The notes below the pieces were generated by a model. It saw only the letters and a program-made list of their open reading frames with translations. It had not been told where the DNA came from and did no database searches. Shown here one piece after another: positions 15,062-21,665 of a stretch of 21,665 nt of DNA (position 1 is its first letter; each line of letters starts with the position of its first letter). Source of the stretch: an uncultured Clostridium sp. (GTDB lineage Bacteria > Bacillota > Clostridia > Lachnospirales > Lachnospiraceae); the NCBI GenBank assembly GCA_900553925.1, contig USFH01000016.1:1-21665 (forward strand), read 5' to 3'. Position numbers and translations under genes: made by a program.

Positions 15062-15096
15062 AGCCTATAAGCTACAGATGCTGTAATTTATAGGCT
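15062..15096 (+). terminator. hairpin terminator after the M15-like gene
   Basis: AGCCTATAA (15062-15070) pairs perfectly with TTATAGGCT (15088-15096), and within it TACAG pairs with CTGTA around ATG. The following cttatatata is only moderately T-rich, so termination may be partial, letting some transcripts run on into the TPR gene 24 nt away. Confidence 0.65.
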
Positions 15097-15119
15097 CTTA
15101 TATATAAAAGGATACCCGT

Positions 15120-16046
15120 ATGAGCAAACCAGATAAACACATGAAAAAAGGACAATACGAGCGTGAATTGGCACGCAGAAGAAGAGAGAAGAGACTTCGC
15201 ATCCGGCGATTTTACCAGATTATGCTGGGAGTCATGATCCTTGTATTTGTAATTGTATGTATCAACATCTTTTCTTCCAAAAAACGTATCCGCAAGGAAG
15301 CAGTTTCCCTCTATGAGACAGGAAGCTATCAGGAAGCCCTTGACAAATTCAAAGAGGCTTACGCCGAGAAGCAGTGGTTCTCGGATTCCATTGATGTTGA
15401 TATCCTGCTTTATGAAGCGGATTGTATGATGCGGCTGCAGCTTTTTTCGGATGCAGAACTGACATATCTGAATATCCAGAAAAATTATGGCACATCGAAA
15501 TATGATAAAGCACAGATTTCCTATCTGACAGAAATCTCACATGCACTTGGAAACTTTCATCAAGGTGATTATGTATCTACCGTAGCAGCATTCACCAAGG
15601 CGGTCGGAAACGATCACAAGGATATGAGCATCTATGCCGCCATCTGCTATGAGCATCAGAATAATTTCGATAAGATGAAGGAATATCTGGATATCTACGC
15701 GAAATATCATGGTATGGATGCATATATGAATTACAAATACGCATCTTATTATTATGACATCAAAGATTATAACCAGGCACTTACGTATCTGTCTCAGGGA
15801 GTTGCTTGTGGAGACAGCGATTACACACAGGAGCTTCTATACGCACAGATTATGTGTTACAGAGAGCTTCAGAATTACACTGAGGCATTTACACGTGCGG
15901 CGGAATATATAAACAAATATCCGGATGATCAGAAAGGACAGGATATCTATGCCTATCTTGACACCCGTGTCAATGTAAATGACGTTCCGGTCAACGATCG
16001 TTACCATCTGTATTCCGAACCGGAGAATGCAAGTGCAACTGAGTAA
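15120..16046 (+). CDS. membrane-anchored tetratricopeptide-repeat protein
   Basis: The 308-residue protein starts with a strongly basic head (residues 9-30, many Arg/Lys), one membrane helix (31-51, FYQIMLGVMILVFVIVCINIF) and a soluble all-helical part with TPR-like repeats. Examples are AVSLYETGSYQEALDKFKEA, HALGNFHQGDYVSTVAAFTKAV, YASYYYDIKDYNQALTYLSQG and CYRELQNYTEAFTRAAEYI. TPR domains bind other proteins; the partner is unknown. The large charge of the head suggests N-in orientation with the repeats outside. aaagga precedes ATG 15120. It is the first gene after the hairpin at 15062-15096, and hflX follows after 35 nt, so it may head the last operon. I do not recognise a named family. 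Confidence 0.8.
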   Translation: MSKPDKHMKKGQYERELARRRREKRLRIRRFYQIMLGVMILVFVIVCINIFSSKKRIRKEAVSLYETGSYQEALDKFKEAYAEKQWFSDSIDVDILLYEADCMMRLQLFSDAELTYLNIQKNYGTSKYDKAQISYLTEISHALGNFHQGDYVSTVAAFTKAVGNDHKDMSIYAAICYEHQNNFDKMKEYLDIYAKYHGMDAYMNYKYASYYYDIKDYNQALTYLSQGVACGDSDYTQELLYAQIMCYRELQNYTEAFTRAAEYINKYPDDQKGQDIYAYLDTRVNVNDVPVNDRYHLYSEPENASATE

Positions 16047-16081
16047 CAATAATATATTTATGTAAACTAAAAGGATGTAGT

Positions 16082-17317
16082 ATGTACGAAAACAAAGAGG
16101 AACTTGAAAAGGTTATATTGTTCGCTGTCGATCTGGACAACGGGGAAAATGTGGAAGCCAATCTGGATGAATTGGAGGAGCTGGTAGCAACTGCCGGTGC
16201 TGAGACACTTGGACGCATGATTCAGAACAAGGATTCCATCGAGAAAGCGACTTATCTCGGAACTGGTAAAGTCGAGGATCTGCGAGACATGGTGGAGCGT
16301 CTTGGTGCGACGGGTGTCGTGTGCGATGATGAATTATCGCCGATCCAGATGAAGAATCTGGAGCAGGAATTGGACACAAAGGTCATGGACCGGACGATGA
16401 TAATCTTAGATATCTTCGCGAAACACGCAACAACACGGGAGGGTAAGCTTCAGGTAGAACTCGCACAGCTCAAATACCGCAGCAACCGTCTGATCGGTAT
16501 GGGACAGGTAATGTCCCGTCTTGGTGGTGGTATCGGTACGAGAGGTCCTGGTGAGAAGAAGCTCGAGGTCGACCGCCGTCTGATCCGTGAACGGATTTCA
16601 AAGCTGTCTGCTGACCTGAAAGACGATATTGCGCACCGCGAGGTAATGCGCAAGCAGCGTCTGAACAGCCATATACCGATTGTTTCAATCGTCGGATATA
16701 CGAATGCCGGCAAGTCAACACTGCTCAATCATATGACACAGGCAGGTGTCTTAGAGGAGGATAAGCTGTTTGCAACCCTTGATCCGACCTCCCGGAACTA
16801 TAAGCTTCCGAACGGGCAGGAGATCATCCTGACGGATACGGTTGGTTTTATCCGCAAGCTGCCACATCATCTGATTGATGCATTCCGTTCGACGTTAGAA
16901 GAAGCAAAGTTTGCCGATATTATCCTGCATGTGGTCGATATCTCGAATCCTCAGGCAGACCTGCATATCCTGACAGTCTACGATACGTTGCGTGAGTTAG
17001 GCGTGAAAGATAAGCCGGTTGTCACTTTGTTTAACAAGATTGACAAAATGGATGAGCTTCCGGCAGTGAAAGATTTTCAGGCAGATCATACCTTATATAT
17101 TTCTGCCAGACAGGAAACCGGATTCGAGAAGATCACGGACGTTCTCGCTGAAATCATCAACCAGAGCCGCATTTACATTGAACAGACGATTCCATACGCC
17201 AAGGCAGGCGTGATCCAGCAGATCCGCAAATCAGGCAATCTGTTAGAAGAAGAATACCGCGAGGACGGCATCTTCGTCCGTGCGTATGTCGATGCAGGCA
17301 CGAAAGGGCTATTATAA
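16082..17317 (+). CDS. hflX: GTPase HflX
   Basis: This 411-residue ribosome-binding GTPase splits stalled or stressed 70S ribosomes. An N-terminal HflX domain (GTGKVEDL; DDELSPIQMKNLE; VMDRTMIILDIFAKHA) is followed by the signature GGIGTRGPGEKKLE and a coiled helical segment. The G domain carries GYTNAGKST (205-213), LDPTSR, DTVGFI and NKID. The C-terminal region is complete. aaaagga lies before ATG 16082. It ends one base before rsmF, so the two are cotranscribed and likely coupled. Confidence 0.95.
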   Translation: MYENKEELEKVILFAVDLDNGENVEANLDELEELVATAGAETLGRMIQNKDSIEKATYLGTGKVEDLRDMVERLGATGVVCDDELSPIQMKNLEQELDTKVMDRTMIILDIFAKHATTREGKLQVELAQLKYRSNRLIGMGQVMSRLGGGIGTRGPGEKKLEVDRRLIRERISKLSADLKDDIAHREVMRKQRLNSHIPIVSIVGYTNAGKSTLLNHMTQAGVLEEDKLFATLDPTSRNYKLPNGQEIILTDTVGFIRKLPHHLIDAFRSTLEEAKFADIILHVVDISNPQADLHILTVYDTLRELGVKDKPVVTLFNKIDKMDELPAVKDFQADHTLYISARQETGFEKITDVLAEIINQSRIYIEQTIPYAKAGVIQQIRKSGNLLEEEYREDGIFVRAYVDAGTKGLL

Positions 17318-17318
17318 C

Positions 17319-18698
17319 ATGGAATTACCGATTACTTTTGAACAAAATATGCGAACGCTTCTTAAGGACGATTATGATTCGTACGCGGCATGCCTCGAAC
17401 AGCCGATGCATCACGGCATCCGCATCAACACGATGAAGATATCTGTGGAAGAGTTCCTGAAGATCAATCCATTTCATTTGCGCCCGGTTCCATGGTGTGA
17501 GAATGGATTTTACTACGATGAAACGTTGGATAAGCCATCCAAGCATCCATATTATTTTGCAGGACTTTACTATATTCAGGAGCCATCTGCCATGACACCG
17601 GCACATGTACTGCCTGTGGAAGCAGGAGACCGGGTGCTCGATATCTGCGCCGCACCGGGTGGCAAATCCACCGAGCTTGCGGCAAAATTACACGGAACCG
17701 GCTTGCTTGTATCGAATGATATCAGTGCTTCGCGCGCGAAGGCATTGCTGAAGAACTTAGAAGTTTTCGGTGCAGAAAATGCGCTGATCATCAGTGAAGC
17801 ACCTTACAAATTAGCCGAACGGTTTCACGAATATTTTGATAAGATTCTGATTGATGCGCCATGCTCCGGAGAGGGCATGTTCCGCAAATCTGCATCCATG
17901 ATCACTGCATGGGAGAATAACGGCAATCAGTTATTTGCCGATCTGCAGCGAAGCATCTTAGATCAGGTTGTCACAATGCTTAAACCCGGCGGCATGCTGC
18001 TTTATTCGACCTGTACTTTTGCGCCCCTTGAAAATGAGCAGTCCATCGAATATCTGCTTTCGTTGGATGATCGTCTGGAGCTGGTGGATTTCCACCCGTA
18101 TGAGGGCTTTGACCACGGACATCCGGAATGGGGCAACACCGGAAATGAAACGCTGAAGCGCTGTGCCAGACTCTGGCCACATAAGATCGAAGGCGAGGGA
18201 CATTTTGTATGTCTTGTCAAGAAGCAGGGTGAGCGGGATAACCGTGCCAATTATGGTGATTACCCGGTCAAGCGTGCAAAGCTCCCGGATTCCGTCACGG
18301 AATTTTTATCGCATACAACGCACGAATTTCACCCGGAACGGTTTGAGATATCGGGTGATAAACTCTATTATATACCGGAAAGCTTCCCGACAGTCCGAGG
18401 ACTCCGTATCTTACGGTGTGGCTTATATGTCGGTGAGATCAAGAAAAACCGCTTCGAACCGAGCCAGTCACTTGCAATGGCGCTTACAAGGGAAGAATTT
18501 GATAACTGCCTCGATCTTCCTGCGGATGATGCAAAGGTCATCAAATACTTAAAGGGCGAGACGATTGATTTCGATGATGCTTCGGTCAAAAACGGTTACG
18601 TATTAGTATGTGTAGATGGATATCCACTTGGCTTCGGTAAAGCAAACCAAGGAGTATTGAAGAATAAGTATTTACCTGGATGGAGGTTGATGTCATGA
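17319..18698 (+). CDS. rsmF: RsmF/NOL1-NOP2-Sun family rRNA (cytosine-5) methyltransferase
   Basis: This 459-residue SAM-dependent enzyme methylates cytosine-5 in rRNA. Residues 1-90 form the N-terminal domain. The Rossmann methyltransferase core has ICAAPGGKSTELAAKL, DAPCSGEGMFRK with Cys182 (release cysteine), and LLYSTCTFAPLENE with Cys232 (nucleophile). The C-terminal part (about 310-459), ending in GYPLGFGK and KYLPGWRLM, matches the RsmF/YebU-like extension of Firmicute members. The exact target cytosine cannot be told. ATG 17319 is chosen over an in-frame ATG inside hflX (17280) because aaaggg (17303-17308) lies 10 nt before it and the gene then begins right after the hflX stop. Confidence 0.9.
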   Translation: MELPITFEQNMRTLLKDDYDSYAACLEQPMHHGIRINTMKISVEEFLKINPFHLRPVPWCENGFYYDETLDKPSKHPYYFAGLYYIQEPSAMTPAHVLPVEAGDRVLDICAAPGGKSTELAAKLHGTGLLVSNDISASRAKALLKNLEVFGAENALIISEAPYKLAERFHEYFDKILIDAPCSGEGMFRKSASMITAWENNGNQLFADLQRSILDQVVTMLKPGGMLLYSTCTFAPLENEQSIEYLLSLDDRLELVDFHPYEGFDHGHPEWGNTGNETLKRCARLWPHKIEGEGHFVCLVKKQGERDNRANYGDYPVKRAKLPDSVTEFLSHTTHEFHPERFEISGDKLYYIPESFPTVRGLRILRCGLYVGEIKKNRFEPSQSLAMALTREEFDNCLDLPADDAKVIKYLKGETIDFDDASVKNGYVLVCVDGYPLGFGKANQGVLKNKYLPGWRLMS

Positions 18699-19450
18699 AG
18701 ATAGCAGTGATCACAGGCGCATCTTCCGGTTTGGGAAGAGAGTTTGCCAGACAGATCAACCAGCATTTTGTTACACTCGATGAGATCTGGCTGATTGCAC
18801 GGAGAGAAGAACGGTTGAATGAATTAAAGGAATCCCTGCATGGAGTCCATGTGCGGACAATTCCGGTTGATCTGTGTGACAGGGATGCCGTTGGTACTTA
18901 TGAGGAAATGCTGAAAAAGTTCCATCCACAGATCCGTGTACTGATAAATGCTGCCGGATACGGAAAGATGGGTTATGTCGAACAGATCTCCGAGGAAGAT
19001 CTGGCAGGAGAGATCCGGTTAAATTGCGAGGCCCTGACCCGTATGACGAAGATTTCCCTTCCATACATGGCGAAGCGATCAAATATTATTAATATCGCTA
19101 GCTCCGCTGCATTTATGCCACAGCCAAACTTCGCAGTTTATGCTGCAAGTAAGTCCTATGTACTCTCATTTTCAAGAGCTCTGCATCAGGAATTGAAAAA
19201 GCATGGAATCGTTGTAACCGCTGTCTGTCCGGGCCCGGTAAACACCGAGTTTTTTGATATAGCAGAAAGCTATACCAAGACCAAAGGATATAAGGTTATC
19301 CTGCGTGCCAATGCAGGCAAAGTCGTTACACTTGCCATAAAGAATGCAATGAAAGGGAAAACCATATCGACGTATGGGGTTATCATGAAGGCATTCCGAG
19401 TTGTGACAAAGATTATTCCGCATAGCTTGATTGTTCCATTCATACACTAA
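18695..19450 (+). CDS. short-chain dehydrogenase/reductase (SDR)
   Basis: The 251-residue classical SDR has the cofactor motif TGASSGLG (residues 8-15), INAAGYG for the NAG motif, the catalytic Ser in IINIASSAAF and the YAASK motif (Tyr-x3-Lys), then CPGPVNTEFF. The arginines after the second strand (LIARREERL) suggest NADP. Substrate is unknown; the closest named types by look are DltE/YqjQ-like SDRs, some of which are linked to lipids or the envelope. ATG 18695 overlaps the rsmF stop by four bases (ATGA) and has ggagg (18682-18686). An upstream in-frame ATG at 18680 has no such signal. Confidence 0.9.
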   Translation: MKIAVITGASSGLGREFARQINQHFVTLDEIWLIARREERLNELKESLHGVHVRTIPVDLCDRDAVGTYEEMLKKFHPQIRVLINAAGYGKMGYVEQISEEDLAGEIRLNCEALTRMTKISLPYMAKRSNIINIASSAAFMPQPNFAVYAASKSYVLSFSRALHQELKKHGIVVTAVCPGPVNTEFFDIAESYTKTKGYKVILRANAGKVVTLAIKNAMKGKTISTYGVIMKAFRVVTKIIPHSLIVPFIH

Positions 19451-19490
19451 ACAGCTTGATACATCTAGAATAAAGGACAGACTTATTGCA

Positions 19491-20060
19491 ATGAAAAAGA
19501 AAGAAAAAGGCCAGTATGGCTATATTAATTATTACAAAAAAGGAAAGCTGCTTGTGACGTTGATTCTTGCAATTATGATTGCTTCGATCATTCTTTCCAT
19601 GCTGCTTGCATTTGGTGACACCGGACGTATCGGTATTGTATTCGCGATACTCCTTGTTCTGCCGTTTGCAAAGTTTCTGATTGCCTATATTATGTGTGCG
19701 AAATTTCAGACGATGCCGCAGGATGTTTATGACGTGGTACACGGGCAGACCGATGAGACGGACATGATCTACGATCTTGTGATCACACAGACCGAGGGGA
19801 TGCATTACTACGATGCGGTCTGTGTCAGAAACGGAAGTGTGTACGCGCTTGTATTAGATAAACATTTCAAGGAAGAGAACAAGGAATACGAGATATTCAT
19901 GCAGCAGGCACTTGCAAACAGCAAGTACAAATACATTGTTCACCTGTACACGGATGCGGATGCCTTTGCGAAGAAGATTCATAGCATCGGTGAACCGAAT
20001 GACAAGACAAAATTAATTGACCAGTATATGCGGGAACAGATACTGACGTTCTGCGTGTAG
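19491..20060 (+). CDS. unknown membrane protein with two N-terminal helices
   Basis: The 189-residue protein starts MKKKEKGQYGYINYYKKGK, followed by two membrane helices (about 20-41 and 46-68) joined by a short loop with GDTGR. A cytoplasmic domain of about 120 residues of mixed alpha/beta character follows, with the stretches MIYDLVITQTEGMHYYDAV, GSVYALVLD and YKYIVHLYTDADAFAKKI. I do not recognise the family or any catalytic motif. ATG 19491 is preferred to an upstream in-frame TTG at 19431, which lies inside the SDR gene; aagga sits at 19473-19477, a rather long distance. The gene lies between the SDR and the pseudouridine synthase in the same direction with short gaps. Confidence 0.75.
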   Translation: MKKKEKGQYGYINYYKKGKLLVTLILAIMIASIILSMLLAFGDTGRIGIVFAILLVLPFAKFLIAYIMCAKFQTMPQDVYDVVHGQTDETDMIYDLVITQTEGMHYYDAVCVRNGSVYALVLDKHFKEENKEYEIFMQQALANSKYKYIVHLYTDADAFAKKIHSIGEPNDKTKLIDQYMREQILTFCV

Positions 20061-20078
20061 TAAGGAGGAGCTTTCGGT

Positions 20079-21125
20079 ATGCAGGAGCTAACCATCACAG
20101 ATTTAGAATCCGGACAACGCTTAAATAAATACATGATGAAATACCTGAATCAGGCACCTTCTTCCTTTATCTACAAGATGCTCCGCAAGAAAAACATCAC
20201 CAGAAACGACAAGAAAGCATCCGGTGATGAAATCTTAGAATGCGGTGATGTTATTAAAGTATTTCTGGCAGATGAGACGATTGAAAAATTCCGTGTTGTA
20301 AATACCAAAAATCCACACTTTGATCGTGGCTCCAAACAACATGATATCGTGAAATCCGCTGATTCGGCAACATCCGATGGTTCAGCACAGGCATCCAGAC
20401 AGAAACCGGGAATCACGCTGCAGATCCTCTATCAGGATACGGATATCTTAGCGGTTCATAAGCCTGTCGGTGTCTTATCACAGAAAGCAAAAAAAGATGA
20501 TTATTCTATCAACGAAGCAATCGTTGATTACTGCCTTTCCATGCGGATTCTAAGCGAGAAACAGCTAGAGACGTTTCATCCGTCGATCAGCAACCGCTTA
20601 GACCGGAATACCTCCGGCATTATCCTTGCCGGAATCTCGTTGAAGGGCAGTCAGATGTTAGCCCGCATATTAAAGGGGCATACATGTGAAAAATATTACT
20701 ACACGATCGTAGCCGGAGAGATGAAACAGCGCATCCATGAGAAAGCCTATATCGTAAAGGATACAAAGAAGAATCAGTCTAAAATACAGAACCTTGAGAG
20801 TCCCGGTGCATCGATGATCGAGACTGCATTTACACCGCTTTGCACGAAAAATGGCTTCACCTTATTGCAGGTACAGCTTTTCACCGGAAAATCGCATCAG
20901 ATCCGTGCACATCTGCAATCACTCGGATATCCGATGGCAGGCGATACGAAATACGGCAATCCGGCGGTAAACCGGAAGCTTCGCGAACGATACCATCTGA
21001 ACCATCAGCTGCTCCACGCAGGCAGACTTGTATTGCCGGATATCCCGGAAATCACAGATCCGTTGCCGGCAGAATTTCAGAACGTTGCGGATGGGCTGGG
21101 GTTGAAACTGCCGGCAAATCACTAA
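20079..21125 (+). CDS. RluA/RluD-family pseudouridine synthase
   Basis: The 348-residue enzyme isomerises uridine in rRNA or tRNA. An N-terminal S4-like RNA-binding domain (about 12-72, with SSFIYKMLRKKNITRN) is followed by a Ser/Lys-rich linker (75-108) and the catalytic domain. This starts LYQDTDILAVHKPVGVLSQ and has the catalytic Asp175 in NRLDRNTSGIIL, then YYYTIVAGE, GKSHQIRAHL and LGYPMAGDTKYG. The target cannot be assigned; the relatively short linker and S4 domain are of the RluC/RluD type. aaggagg (20062-20068) precedes ATG 20079. Confidence 0.92.
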   Translation: MQELTITDLESGQRLNKYMMKYLNQAPSSFIYKMLRKKNITRNDKKASGDEILECGDVIKVFLADETIEKFRVVNTKNPHFDRGSKQHDIVKSADSATSDGSAQASRQKPGITLQILYQDTDILAVHKPVGVLSQKAKKDDYSINEAIVDYCLSMRILSEKQLETFHPSISNRLDRNTSGIILAGISLKGSQMLARILKGHTCEKYYYTIVAGEMKQRIHEKAYIVKDTKKNQSKIQNLESPGASMIETAFTPLCTKNGFTLLQVQLFTGKSHQIRAHLQSLGYPMAGDTKYGNPAVNRKLRERYHLNHQLLHAGRLVLPDIPEITDPLPAEFQNVADGLGLKLPANH

Positions 21126-21206
21126 ATACCATGGATCTATGAAGATAAAATCCACAAGTATTTACATTTCATAATATAGCACAACAAATAGAAAGCATAA
21201 CGAAAC

Positions 21207-21665
21207 ATGCCAACATGGAATTCCAGAGGATTACGCGGTTCCACCTTAGAGGAACTCGTCAATCTGACCAATGAATTATATACAGAGAAAAACTTAGCGC
21301 TCATGCAGAAGATTCCGACACCGATCACTCCTGTTAAGATCGATTCGGAAAGCGGACAGATCAAGCTTGCTTATTTCGAGAAGGATTCCACCGTCGACTA
21401 TATCGGGGTGGTACAGGGCGTTCCGGTCTGCTTCGATGCAAAGGAGTGCGCGACAGATACATTTCCACTCCGGAATATCCATGAACACCAGATTCATTTC
21501 ATGCGGCAATTTGAGAAGCAGCGGGGCATAAGCTTCTTGCTTGTGATGTTTACCGCACGCAATGAATTTTATTATCTGCGGCTGTGTGAGTTAGAAACCT
21601 ATCTTGCCCGGGCCGAGCAGGGACAAGCAAGGAATTTTAAGTACGAGGAATTAAATCCCGCCTAT
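21207..21665 (+). CDS. recU: Holliday junction resolvase RecU, C-terminus cut by window edge
   Basis: The first 153 codons read as RecU, the Firmicute enzyme that cuts Holliday junctions in recombination and chromosome segregation. The opening TWNSRGLRGSTLEELVNLTN matches the conserved RecU start. The nuclease core has ALMQKIPTPITPVKI, EKDSTVDYIGV with the metal-binding Asp, VCFDAKE (the D-x-K-E signature), TFPLRNIHEHQI and GISFLLVMF. About 40 more residues are expected beyond the window. An in-frame TAA lies three codons before ATG 21207, so it cannot start earlier. The Shine-Dalgarno is weak. In other Firmicutes recU is often next to the class A PBP gene ponA, which would lie outside the window here. 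Confidence 0.92.
   Translation, partial: MPTWNSRGLRGSTLEELVNLTNELYTEKNLALMQKIPTPITPVKIDSESGQIKLAYFEKDSTVDYIGVVQGVPVCFDAKECATDTFPLRNIHEHQIHFMRQFEKQRGISFLLVMFTARNEFYYLRLCELETYLARAEQGQARNFKYEELNPAY

Noticed and set aside
1..21665. CRISPR array, insertion sequence, prophage or toxin-antitoxin module
   Set aside because: No regularly spaced repeats, transposase, integrase, phage gene or typical small paired genes were seen on either strand.

Overview
The window is made of two unrelated pieces. Positions 1 to about 1105 are very G+C-rich, with codon third positions that are nearly all G or C. They carry, on the minus strand, the end of a RidA-type gene and most of a D-threonine aldolase/D-serine dehydratase-like gene; the style is that of a Faecalibacterium-like gut bacterium (inference). 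From about 1110 to the end the DNA is A+T-richer and uniform, and its gene set (spoIIGA-sigE, a Csp-type subtilisin, sortase B, a U32 protein, an anaerobe-style short ThiC) fits a spore-forming Clostridium-class bacterium, most likely a Lachnospiraceae member. The RidA gene and the U32 gene are both cut at the same point. I therefore read the join as a probable assembly chimera, not a natural gene order.

Layout of the main piece: a U32 peptidase C-terminal fragment, a SEDS (FtsW/RodA) glycosyltransferase and a class B penicillin-binding transpeptidase form one plus-strand operon (1108-4845). A separate promoter drives a NUDIX hydrolase and sortase B (4946-6237). A tRNA-Leu(CAA) follows with its own promoter and a probably bidirectional terminator. 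Convergent to it, on the minus strand, lies spoIIGA-sigE (8090-6499), the mother-cell sporulation switch, preceded by Spo0A-box-like sites. Divergent from that is a subtilisin-like Csp protease (8243-9892).

Next is the most unusual gene of the window (9988-12558): a TetM/EF-G-like translational GTPase carrying at its C-terminus a NYN endonuclease domain that closely resembles Rae1 (YacP), the ribosome-associated mRNA endonuclease. Then thiC and, 15 nt downstream, a membrane-anchored M15/VanY-like protein whose active site looks broken. A hairpin separates these from the last operon-like run (15120-21665): a TPR membrane protein, hflX, an RsmF-like rRNA m5C methyltransferase, an SDR oxidoreductase, an unknown two-helix membrane protein, an RluA-family pseudouridine synthase, and the start of recU, which runs off the window.

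The recurring themes are cell wall assembly (SEDS, PBP, sortase, M15-like protein), sporulation (spoIIGA, sigE, Csp) and ribosome maintenance (GTPase-NYN fusion, HflX, RsmF, RluA family). No CRISPR array, insertion sequence, phage gene or gap over 300 bases without a gene was seen.
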